DNA from: Zingiber officinale
Lineage: Eukaryota; Streptophyta; Magnoliopsida; Zingiberales; Zingiberaceae
Direction: 5' to 3'
NCBI RefSeq assembly: GCF_018446385.1
Contig: NC_055986.1
Span: 79,445,659 to 79,509,658, forward strand
Length of the DNA stretch: 64,000 bases
Positions 47,857-58,364 of this stretch are shown in pieces. Made by a program: the position numbers and the translations under genes. Numbering within the stretch: position 1 is the first letter of the stretch; every line of letters starts with the position of its first letter. The notes beneath the pieces were generated by a model. It saw nothing but the letters and a program-made list of their open reading frames with translations, was not told the DNA's origin and did not search any database.

Positions 47857-50230
47857 GTGAAACCTAGAGAAAAATTAGGGAAAGCACATAAGAAAAACAA
47901 AGAAGAAATACAAGACTCAGACAGACCAATGGAGGCTACTAGAGCAATCTACTCCCATTTGTAGTGAACAAGAGTGCAGAGATTAATACCTCTATCTAGA
48001 GCTGTTAGCCAATTGACCCAACAGTATGCAACTAGAGGTAACAAAAAAGAAGTTAATAAAATGATGGTAAATAGAAATGCTAAAAAATATATATATAGTA
48101 TACATGTGTGTGAAAAAATAACATGTAATACTGATCAAATTACTAAATTCAATTACACTTAAGAATTATGTTCAGCACACTGTTAGGTACTGTGATAAAC
48201 GGGTTCAAAACATTTGATTGTTTGGATTTCACCATGAAAATTTGCACTAGCAGTGAGAATGTAATCCAATGCTCATGCAATGCTGGTACAATTTCACACA
48301 ACTACCTTGCAATGCATCCAATATCACAACCAAACACTAGACTATAATACAACTCACAACACAAGATATGAACAAAATAAAGTACAATTGGATAAGAAAC
48401 AAGTAGACAAAGGAACAAGATTATTTGAGTTTTAACAAAATTTCTTTCTCCCACAGATTGACCCAGTTCCCCATCCAGTCTTAACAAAACCTAGTCAGCC
48501 ACTTCTGGTTATGTCAAATCTATATGGCTTGATGCCAAATTAATGCCTTTTACTTAGATAAAAAACAACAACCAACACCTCCATTTCGATATATGTTAAA
48601 TCTTCATCAGATTTCCCCTCTCCTATTTCACCCTTCTTGAAGATTTAAATTTTAAATAATCTACAATTAGATAATTTTTAGATTCACAAAAGAGGAAAAT
48701 GACAAATTTGATGATGCATTATAAGGAAAGATTAAAATTTATATCGCAAACTACTTAACGAGCACTCTAGAAAAAAAAAATCTGGTTTTGATTATTGAAA
48801 ATCATGGTAATCTATAGTTTGTAGATAATATTAGACAAAATGAGGTTTAAACAAATACTTCAAAAATGAAGTAAAACATGTAGGTTCAGATGATAATCCT
48901 ACTAATGCAGACCATGTACACGTTTTTTTTTCCAAATGAACTGATTAAAATTTTGTTTAACTTGGATTTCTTAACTAGTTGAACTATCGCAATTTAGCTT
49001 TAAGTTATTGGTTTGTTCGGTTTTCCAGCCGGTTTGTTCTGGTTTTCAAAATATTGCATTCTCCTCCAACCATCCCAGAGTTTAAGAAGTGGAATCCAGT
49101 ACTCCAACTTTACATAATATTAATTATAATTTTCACATATAAAATGGACTGAACTGATCAAGTCATACAGATACAATGGACCAAATGGGTGGGATGAGCT
49201 GAATGGAGATAGTGCAAAAAAAATAATAAATGGGTTTTTGGGTAAGGGTCAAATGAACTACAGGGGTTGGACAAAGACAAGCTAGACAATTTTGATAATA
49301 ATGGATTGCTTGAGACAGAATTTCAAATGAACTTAATGGGCTAGGCAGAAAGAACAAATGAGTCAAACAGACTGAAGAAATAACAATGAAATAATTTTAC
49401 ATAATTTCAAAATAAGAGCACTTGTAGAGGATTGTTGTAGCTCTTTATATCAATAACTTGATTTTGTATTTTGATTGTCTTGACTCAAACTAGATATTGC
49501 GTTGGAGGATTTATTTTTTTTATTTATTTGATTCCCTGTCCAGGAGAAAATCTTGATTTCCCCACTATCAACCGTCACAATCAGTACCTAACACCTTGCC
49601 CATATAGTTGATCATGATACCACCAAACGCAACTTACCAAACAAGCGACAATGCGATGGCACCATAGACATCAACATTGGATAATCTTAAAAACCCGCGA
49701 CCAAAGATTAAACTACCTCTTTAACCACTTCACACCATATAGTTGGTTATGTGATGTACGTACCTCTTTAACAATCAAAAGCGGGGTGCATAAATTACAT
49801 TGATAGAAAATTTGCAAAAGTCAGAGTAACTCAAATGCAGGAACACTTTTGTACTTGCCATAGATTGAAACAACAACTTAATTAACTGCCGATCAACAAA
49901 AATACATGAATTCCAAACACAACATATGACATAACCAACCCTAAATACCAACTCATTATCAGGCGGAAGATGAAGGCCAAAAATCATAGCGGCTCAACAA
50001 ATACCAACAAGGAGAACCAGAAAATCAGCACCCCACCTGAGAGAAAAAAACTCACTCTAGCTTTGCAGGGCTTTGGTCTCCCGCTGCGCACCGTCACAGC
50101 TCACCACTGGAAATCCACGGCCGGTTAACTCGCTATCGACGGAGAGGTCACTAATCGCGATCGCAATCGCCGTTTCGTTTCCCGTCTCTGGATCTGGGGA
50201 CACGGTTGAGGAGGATGAAGCCTTTGCCTT
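47857..50230 (-). promoter_or_regulatory. Leader intron and likely promoter/5' UTR of the unknown gene
   Basis: A pyrimidine-rich acceptor (tttttctctag) ends at 47865, eight bases before the ATG, so the leader is spliced. GC-rich DNA at 50040-50290, unlike its AT-rich surroundings, is the likely first exon and promoter; a donor such as ccagtg|gtgagc at 50105/50104 and a TATA-like ttttaaaagg (about 50228-50237) fit. Exact ends are inference. Confidence 0.45.
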
Positions 50231-50290
50231 TTAAAACCCACGCGACTCAACGACCTCTTCGTGTCGCGCGGCCCCTCTCCGCCGCGAACC

Positions 50291-51050
50291 CATGGGGTCA
50301 CCGGAAAGTGGGACCACGTTTTTTTTACCGAATTTATTGAGCTAAATATAAAAATAATATTATAATATTTATTTTAATAAAATAAAATAACTTCCCAATT
50401 AAAATTTGTAATTATACACATCATTAACTTTAATTAATTGTCATCGACTTATATGTACATAGTTAGCATAACTAACTTGCCACATAATTATGCTCCTTTA
50501 CGTCCCTCATCCTTAGAAAAATATTATTATTATTATTATTATTATTATTTTAAAAAATATAGTAAAAATATAATATAGAAAAATCTAAATAATTGATCTC
50601 ATCATTATTATTATTATTATATTTTTTATATCTAAATAGTTTTAATAATTTTACTATTTTATTAAAAATCGAAACCTTTATTAACTAATTGTCAGTTAAT
50701 TTACTAAATCTCAAAATTAAAGTATCCTTTCTTTTTTTTTTCTTTACACACCTAAAATAATTTCAAGATTTATTAGTAATTTTTACAAACAAGGATCTAA
50801 AATTCAAGACTTAACTTGATGTATTATTAAAAAAATTTCTTAATAAATAATCAGGAATCTAAAATTCAAGACTCAACTACGACGTATTATTGAAAATTTT
50901 TCTGATTAATCAATCAGGATCTAGAGTTTGAAACTTAGATGCGACGTATTATTGAGAATTTTTTTCATCAATAATTTTCTTAAGTTCTCTTTAGTCTCAC
51001 ATCTTATGATTAACAACAATAAGAACGAAGAAGTTTCTATAACTTGGGTC
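50291..51050. other. AT-rich intergenic with (ATT)n
   Basis: No gene is seen. (ATT)n runs lie at 50523-50550 and 50606-50621. A set of three related units (ctaaaattcaagactcaac.acgacgtattattgaaaattttt) lies at about 50790-50965. Confidence 0.7.
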
Positions 51051-51684
51051 GATAATGTTAGGATCTCTTCGTACGGCTAGAGAGGGGGGGTGTGAATAGC
51101 CGACCCCAATTGCTCGCGTTTCTTTCTACAAACTAGGGTTAGCGCAGCAGAAACTAAATGCAGAAAAAAAACAGGAGAAGAAATCAAACCTCTACGCAAG
51201 GATGTAACGAGGTTCGGAGATGAAACTCCTACTCCTCGGCGTGTCCGTAAGGTGGACGAAGCCTATCAATCCGTCGGTGGATGAGTCCCCGGAAAACCGG
51301 CTAAATCAAACTCCTTGTGGGTGGAGAAACCTCGCCACAATCACTTGCAACAGCAAGCTAAGAGTACAAGAGAATAGCAAGAACAAAATACAACAGGAAT
51401 GTAAACACAGTAGCTTGCCTTCTCGTCGACTGGGGTCCCGGATGAAGTAGCAACTTCACGGACAGATGCAACAAGCAACTCAGCAGCAGCTGATCCAGTC
51501 GTTGAATGAAGCTCACGCGAAGCTTCGACAAGGAGGAGCTCAACAAAGCTCAAGCACAACAGCACTTCGCAACAGGAAGGAAGAAGAAGAAGAAGAAGAA
51601 TTTGTGCAGCAACAGCCCTCGACCCCTTTATACCTGCGAAGAAGACAGCGAAGAAACTAGCCGTTGTGTCGCAACGGCTAGAAC

Positions 51685-52015
51685 CCTGATCGACCGATCA
51701 GCCTAGGCGCATGAAGCTTCTGTTTGTCACCTGATCGATCCCCAGACCGATCAGGTGTCGCGATCGAAGCCCTGATCGGTCCACAGACCGATCAGGCTTA
51801 TGCCTGATCGGTAAGCCTGATCGGTCTTGCCGATCGATCAGGCCATGGGTGGATCGGTCAGCAGACCGATCCACGGCTTTCTTCTCGCGAGGTTGCGTTG
51901 CCTCCTGATCGGTCTCCAGACCGATCAGATTCCATGAGCCATCGATCGATTACGATCGGTCACCGGACCGATCGGGCAAACAGATCACCGGATCGGTCAC
52001 CAAACCGATCAACTT
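51685..52015. repeat. Palindrome cluster gatcggtc..gaccgatc (left LTR)
   Basis: About eight copies of hairpin-forming tgatcggtc-n(3-5)-gaccgatca, several damaged by loss of the central bases. The partner cluster lies at about 56833-57170. Confidence 0.9.
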
Positions 52016-52314
52016 CTCACCCTAGACCTAAGGCTTCCACACCAACATTCGGTCAACCTTGACTGTTGGTACATCATTCTAGCATCCGGTCACTCCCTTG
52101 ACTGCTAGCACTTCCTAATTGTCCGGTCAATCCTTTTGACCCACTTAGACTTCTCCACACCGGATGTCCGATCACCCTTGATCCATCCGGATTTTTTCCT
52201 GCCCGGCTTCACTCACGGGACTTTCCACCATCTAACCAGGACTTTCACTGCCCGGCTTCACTCACGAGACTTTCCAACTGCCTAACATCCCAGTTAGGAC
52301 TTTCCCTCGTGCCA

Positions 52315-52515
52315 AGCTCCCTGCTTGGACTTCTCCGTGCCAAGTCTCCATACTTGGACTTTTCCAGTGCCAAGTTTCCATACTTGGACTTTTCCAGTGC
52401 CAAGTCTCCATACTTGGAATTTTCCCGTGCCAAGTCTCCATACTTGGACTTTTCGCGTGCCAAGCTCCCTGCTTGGACTTTTCTAGTGCCAAGTCTCCAT
52501 TCTTGGACTTTTCGC
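52315..52515. repeat. 30-bp tandem array (left LTR)
   Basis: About seven units of cttttccagtgccaagtctc plus catacttgga. Every unit holds the hairpin CCAAG..CTTGG. Ten-codon periodicity keeps several frames open on both strands, which explains repetitive frames here without any gene. Confidence 0.93.
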
Positions 52516-52772
52516 GTATCAGGTCAACCAGGTCAACCAGGTCAACCTTGACCTATGGTTGCACCAATAATCTCCCAAACATCTATTCTTGTCCCATATC
52601 AAGAATACAACTCTTCCACGAGTGTCAAACATCAAAATACAACTCAACTAGGTCAACCTTGACCTAAGGTTGCACCAACAATCTTCCTAAGTCAAACATC
52701 AAAATACAACTCGAGTCAGGTCAACTCGAGTCAGGTCAACCAGGTCAACCTTGACCTAAGGTTGCACCAACA

Positions 52773-52786
52773 ATCTCCCCCTTTTT
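52773..52786 (-). other. Polypurine tract of gag-only element 2
   Basis: Reverse strand aaaaagggggagat, identical to that of element 1. Confidence 0.92.
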
Positions 52787-53416
52787 GATGTTTGACAAAA
52801 CCCATAATCAAGTTAGGTTAACCCGATAACCTAACTTAGGTTTTCCAACCATCTTCCAATGTCCAATGTTCTTTCCTTGAACATCCTCTGGACATTCTCC
52901 CCTTAGGTTAATCCGATAACCTAACTTGGGTTCTCCAATAATTCTCCCCCTTTTTGACACATATCAAAAAGAATTCCAATGTTCTTTTCTTGAACATTCC
53001 TTGACATTCTTTCCCTAGCTTAGGTTAACCCGATAACCTAACTTAGGTTCTCCAATAATTCTCCAATGAACACTCTCCCCTTTTTGACACACATCAAAAA
53101 GGAAAAAAAAGAGGGTATCAAGGTCAAGAGTTTCTTCCTAATGAAAGTCCCATACATTTCATTGAAACTCTTAATTTCCCCCTTGATACTAAACTCAACA
53201 ATCAGCTTAGTGATAATCCCATATCACTAATCCTCAAAAGTCTTAAGGAGTAAAACCCCCTAACTCAACTCCCCTTGACAATTAGGTAAAACTCCCCTAA
53301 AGGTTAACTCCCCTTGACCATTGCACCAACAATGTCTTTGTGAGTTCCAAACCTTTAGAAATCCACAAACCCAACTTCCAGCTGAAATTTCAGACCAACT
53401 GAAAATCGAAGCGCGC

Positions 53417-53590
53417 TCGATCGGTCCCTGACCGATCGAAACCCATGGATCGGTCCCGGACCGATCAGGCCTTCACCGATCGCACTAAGCTCTCGGTTCT
53501 TCATGGATCGGTTTGCGGACCGATCCATGCATCTGGATCGGTCCACGGACCGATCAGATTTCCCTGGATCGGTCCCCGGACCGATCCAGA
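53417..53590. repeat. Internal palindrome array of gag-only element 2
   Basis: Five hairpins of the form gatcggtcc-n-ggaccgatc within 175 bases, outside the LTRs but with the LTR's motif. They lie in non-coding DNA downstream of gag. Confidence 0.93.
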
Positions 53591-54704
53591 CTCTGATAGG
53601 CAGATTTATGAAATTTCCTTCCCGAAATTCAGAAACTCCTAGAAAATTCAGAAAATTCGAAAAATTGTGAAATTTTGAGGATACATTCCTCATAACATAT
53701 ACTATCATGGAAAAATAGTTTTCTATGAAAATAACTTCCATTTTTCAATCTTGATACAAAGTTCAAAAACTTTGAAATAGTTCAAGTTTAACTCAACTTT
53801 GTATCACAATGTTCAATGATGAATGCTATCACTAGGAAAGCTTCATCAAGATTTTTCAAATCAATTTTAAAATGCTTTTAAAACCATTTGAATTTAGGAC
53901 CATAATCTTAGGGCTAGATGTACATGACTTGTACACAAACTTTCCCTATGATCCTTAATTTCTTGAATTAGGGTCATCTAGATACAAGGACAATGCACCT
54001 TGATCCTAACTCATGATCCTAATATCTCACACATCTAAGGTGTATCAAACCACATTCAAGTCAATTTGATGTGAGATATGGGTTAAGGTCAACTTAGGCT
54101 AAGTTCTCATGCATTTTCTAAACACCAATTTGATCTCAATATCAAATTATATGTTTGTCCTCAAATCAATTTCATTGATTATAATGCAAGAGATGATGAC
54201 ATGGCATATAATGATATCATAAGTAAAAACATGTGCCAATGTCATGATGTCATGGCATAAAGTTTGAAAACTTAAATAAAGCATGACATATAAACTAGCC
54301 TAAGCATTATCATGACATTTCAAATGATAATAAAATAAATATGATGTCATGGCATGGCATATGGCAACCAATCATGGCAAGTTAGCACAAATAAAATACC
54401 TAAATTCCCTATCTAAGTATCCTTAGCCTTAGCTAACTTAAAATCTAACCCTAGATTGCCCATATATCCCTAAGAGAAAATCAAAATCCCAATTATGGTA
54501 TTTCTCTAGGTTTTCTTAAATTGTGCCAAATAAGATTAAAATCGATATTTTTCAAATATGACACAATTTACTCTTCAAGGAGTAAATAATAATTCTTTTT
54601 CATTTTCAAAAGTTATCAAAACCTTGAAAATGCTCCTTGAGTGTCAATTTCCTCAAAGTTGGGTTAACTACCCTTCTAATTGGAGTTGACACTCTCTAAC
54701 CCAT

Positions 54705-56096
54705 TTATGGGGTAGAGAAGATGCTCCTAGGAACCCAATACCTATTTGAGCTCATTGGGTTCACTAAATATTCACTAGGGATGACTTCCCTAGCAACCCT
54801 CCTAATGACCCTCTTAGGCTTTGAAGCCTTGGTCATTTGGGTCTCATCAAGGTCAACTATAGGGGTGACTCCCCTTGTAACCTTGGTAATGGTCTTCCTA
54901 GCCCTAGGTTTTGTTCCATAATCGAATGGAACATTGTGGTAAGTGGGCTTGACCACTTGGGACTTAGATTTGTGACCCAAACCTTTCTTGTCCTGGGACT
55001 TTTGACCCTTAGGCCCTAGAGTTGACTTCTCTAAATTTTTAAGGGCCTTTTCTAGGGTATCAAGCCTTGACCTCAAGACTTGATTTTCTTTCTCTAAAAC
55101 CTCAAGTTTTAATTTATCATTCTTTCTTGAGGTGTTCCTAGGCATATGTCTAGTTGTCTTGGGGTTTCTACCTAGGTTCTCCTTAGCCTTAGATGAGTTA
55201 ATTCTAGGGTTAGCATTTCTAGAATTGTTCTTATCTAGGCTAACATGCTTGGCTCCTAAGCACATGTATCGATTTCTAGTGTTAACATGCTTATCATTAT
55301 TGACTAATGCAATAAAATTACTAGCATGTATCCTACTAGAATTGCACGAATGAGCCTTAAAAGATACCTTAGGGTTTGCCTTAGCTCCCCCTATCGATGT
55401 GCATCCCTTGTCCTTGTGAGGTTTCCTCCCCTTCGGACATTGGCTCCTATAGTGTCCCCGTTGCTTGCATTGAAAGCACACCACGTGCTTCTTGCCTTTG
55501 CGTGTTGGGACGCCGACTTCCTTGACCTTTGGTGCCGGTGGAGTCTTTCTAACCCTCTTTGGACACTTGCTCTTGTAGTGCCCAAACTCCCTACACTCGA
55601 AGCACATAATGTGTAATTTAATTGAACTTAAATTGCTTGAGTTACCTAGGGTTGAGGGTGGATGCGAGCTCTCTTCTTCATCCCTTTCGGAGGTAGAAGC
55701 TTCTTCTTCTTGCTCCGAACTTGAAGAATAACTCTCCTCCTCTTCGTCCTTAGATGTTGAGTAACCCTCAACTTCTAATTCCTCTCCTCCATGATGTGAG
55801 CTACTTGATGACTCACTTGTCTCCTCTTCATGATTTGAAGTGGAGCTCTTCTCATGGTACTTGGCCAAGTTATCCCATAATTCCTTGGCATTATTGTAAC
55901 CTATCTTACACAAGATGTTAGTAGGCAATGAAAATTCAATTATTCTCGTTACCTCTTCGTTGATTTCGGATTTGTGAATTTGTTCTCTGGTCCACTCCTT
56001 CTTCTCAAGAGGTTTTCCTTCCTTATCCACCGGAGGAGTAAAACCTTCTTGTACACAAAACCAATTCATTATGTTAGTCATAAGAAAGTACTTCAT
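54705..56096 (-). CDS. Gag polyprotein of gag-only element 2
   Basis: 463 open codons on the reverse strand. Residues 1-85 are the copia-type Gag N-terminus (EKKEWTREQIHKSEINEEVT, LPTNILCKIGYNNAKELWDN). Residues 86-150 are an acidic Glu/Ser linker. Two CCHC knuckles follow: C165, C168, H173, C178 and C207, C210, H215, C220. Next comes a basic Asn/Arg/Lys region, a coiled coil (LEVLEKENQVLRSRLDTLEK) and a basic tail ending in YWVPRSIFSTP. The family normally starts further upstream: ECGDFAYWKVR precedes this Met in frame, and a one-base shift separates it from a likely ATG near 56146. Function by family: builds the particle and packages RNA. No protease follows, so processing would need another element's enzyme. 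Confidence 0.88.
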   Translation of the reverse strand: MKYFLMTNIMNWFCVQEGFTPPVDKEGKPLEKKEWTREQIHKSEINEEVTRIIEFSLPTNILCKIGYNNAKELWDNLAKYHEKSSTSNHEEETSESSSSSHHGGEELEVEGYSTSKDEEEESYSSSSEQEEEASTSERDEEESSHPPSTLGNSSNLSSIKLHIMCFECREFGHYKSKCPKRVRKTPPAPKVKEVGVPTRKGKKHVVCFQCKQRGHYRSQCPKGRKPHKDKGCTSIGGAKANPKVSFKAHSCNSSRIHASNFIALVNNDKHVNTRNRYMCLGAKHVSLDKNNSRNANPRINSSKAKENLGRNPKTTRHMPRNTSRKNDKLKLEVLEKENQVLRSRLDTLEKALKNLEKSTLGPKGQKSQDKKGLGHKSKSQVVKPTYHNVPFDYGTKPRARKTITKVTRGVTPIVDLDETQMTKASKPKRVIRRVAREVIPSEYLVNPMSSNRYWVPRSIFSTP

Positions 56097-56208
56097 CCTT
56101 ACCTTCCAATACGCGAAGTCACCGCATTCGTAGAAGGGTGAAATGGTGACATCTTTCTAGTAGATCCATCCTCTAGGGCTCTTATGGAAATCAAGTAGAT
56201 TGATGACT

Positions 56209-57941
56209 TGTTAGGATCTCTTCGTACGGCTAGAGAGGGGGGTGTGAATAGCCGACCCCAATTGCTCGCGTTTCTTTCTACAAACTAGGGTTAGCGCAGC
56301 GAAAACTAAATGCAGAAAGAAAACAGGAGAAGAAATCAAACCTCTACTCAAGGATGTAACGAGGTTCGGAGATGAAACTCCTACTCCTCGGCGTGTCCGT
56401 AAGGTGGACGAAGCCTATCAATCCGTCGGTGGATGAGTCCCTGGAAAACCGGCTAAATCAAACTCCTTGTGGGTGGAGAAACCTCGCCACAATCACTTGC
56501 AACAGCAAGCTAAGAGTACAAGAGAATAGCAAGAACAAAATACAACAGGAATGTAAACACAGTAGCTTGCCTTCTCGTCGACTGGGGTCCCGGATGAAGT
56601 AGCAACTTTACGGACAGATGCAACAAGCAACTCAGCAGCAGCTGATCCAGTCGTGGAATGAAGCTCACGCGAAGCTTCGACAAGGAGGAGCTCAACAAAG
56701 CTCAAGCACAACAGCACTTCGCAACAGGAAGGAAGAAGAAGAAGAAGAATTTGTGCAGCAGCAGCCCTCGACCCCTTTATACCTGCGAAGAAGACAACGA
56801 AGAAACTAGCCGTTGTGTCGCAACGGCTAGAACCCTGATCGGTCTGCAGACCGATCAGCCTAGGCGCATGAAGCTTCTGTTTGTCACCTGATCGGTCCCC
56901 AGACCGATCAGGTGTCGCGATCGAAGCCCTGATCAGTCCACAGACCGATCAGGCTTATGCCTAATCGGTCTTGCCGACCGATCAGGCCATGGGTGGATCG
57001 GTCAGTAGACTGATCCACGACTTTCTTCTCGCGAGGTTGCGTTGCCTCCTGATCGGTCTCCAGATCGATCAGATTACAATCAGTGAGCCACTGATCTGAT
57101 TCTGATCGGTCACCAGACCGATCAGGGCAAACGCAGTATCACTGGATCGGTCACCAGACCGATCCAAACTTCTCAGCCCTAGACCTAAGGCTTCCACACC
57201 AACATTCGGTCAACCTTGACCTGTTGGTACATCATTCCTAGCATCCGGTCACTCCCTTGACCTGCTAGCACTTCCCGCTAATTGTCCGGTCAATCCTTTT
57301 GACCCACTTAGACTTCTCCACACCAGATGTCCGATCACCCTTGATCCATCTGGATTTTTCCCTTGCCCGGCTTCACTCACCAGGACTTTCCACACTGCCT
57401 AACATCCCAGTTAGGACTTTCTCACTGCCTGGCTTCACTCACCAGGACTTTCCAACTGCCTAACATCCCAGTTAGGACTTTCCCTCGTGCCAAGCTCCCT
57501 GCTTGGACTTCTCCGTGCCAAGTCTCCATACTTGGACTTTTCCAGTGCCAAGTTTCCATACTTGGACTTTTCCAGTGCCAAGTCTCCATACTTGGACTTT
57601 TCCCGTGCCAAGTCTCCATACTTGGACTTTTCGCGTGCCAAGCTCCCTGCTTGGACTTTTCCAGTGCCAAGTCTCCATTCTTGGACTTTTCGCGTATCAG
57701 GTCAACCAGGTCAACCTTGACCTACGGTTGCACCAATAATCTCCCAAACATCTATTCTTGTCCCATATCAAGAATACAACTCTTCCACGAGTGTCAAATA
57801 TCAAAATACAACTCAACTAGGTCAACCTTGACCTAAGGTTGCACCAACAATCTTCCTAAGTCAAACATCAAAATACAACTCGAGTCAGGTCAACTCGAGT
57901 CAGGTCAACCAGGTCAACCTTGACCTAAGGTTGCACCAACA
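56209..57941 (-). mobile_element. 5' LTR of gag-only element 2
   Basis: 1733 bp. The likely promoter TATA (reverse of ctttatacc, about 56777) lies in the usual place. It keeps better palindromes than the left LTR (56833-57170) and carries its own 30-bp array (57487-57690). Confidence 0.93.
57487..57690. repeat. 30-bp tandem array (right LTR)
   Basis: Same unit and unit order as 52315-52515, about seven copies. The two arrays have not changed copy number since insertion. Confidence 0.93.
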
Positions 57942-57946
57942 GATAA

Positions 57947-58242
57947 TGTCAGAAAGCATATTTTTCTTGACCTTTTGCCACTAGAACGTCACTCTTACAT
58001 TGTACTATTATATGAGTTTGACACATCTTTATCATGACCTTTGACTAAGATTAAGATACTCTTATTGTAATCTTTTGGCTAAGATTAAATGTAATATTTA
58101 TCCTTATTAATTTAATATCCTATATAAATAATTAAATTAATATTTAATATAAAAATTAAATTATTTTTTTTTAACAAAGGGAAGTCTCTTTGTATATTTT
58201 CGTATATTTTCGGTTGCTACATATTGTCTTCCTCTAAAATTA
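57947..58242. other. AT-rich flank, no gene seen
   Basis: Between gag-only element 2 and the third gag element. It contains two similar ttgactaagattaa(g/a) blocks and no coding signal. Confidence 0.6.
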
Positions 58243-58364
58243 ATGTATTCCCTAGATTCACTAAGGTATGCTCTTAATGTATTCCCTAGAAATACGAAAT
58301 GTGCATCATTAGTAGATGCCTACTATGTCTCTAAGAATCTAAAAACTATTACCTTAGAAGAGTT

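Larger units (their letters stand above)
51056..52772 (-). mobile_element. 3' LTR of gag-only element 2
   Basis: 1717 bp. Contains gatcggtc/gaccgatc palindromes (51685-52015) and the 30-bp array at 52315-52515. A string of small deletions relative to the right LTR (for example gactgttgg against gacctgttgg) lies in 51690-52260. Confidence 0.93.
51056..57941 (-). mobile_element. Gag-only LTR retrotransposon 2, full length
   Basis: 6886 bp flanked by gataa (51051-51055 and 57942-57946). LTRs 51056-52772 and 56209-57941 read on the reverse strand from TGTTGGTGCAACC to CCTAACA. The polypurine tract (52786-52773, reverse aaaaagggggagat) places the 3' LTR on the left. The only protein region is a twin-knuckle Gag (56096-54705); between its stop and the polypurine tract (54704-52787) there is no enzyme domain. 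Same TR-GAG layout as element 1, but a different family with other palindromes. Next to the 5' LTR I do not find the tRNA-Met site; the bases are agtcatcaatctacttga. Confidence 0.9.

Noticed and set aside
52315-52515. Regular 30-bp repeats that could look like a CRISPR array
   Set aside because: Units are head to tail with no unique spacers, lie inside LTRs, and occur twice as part of the LTR pair in a plant genome.
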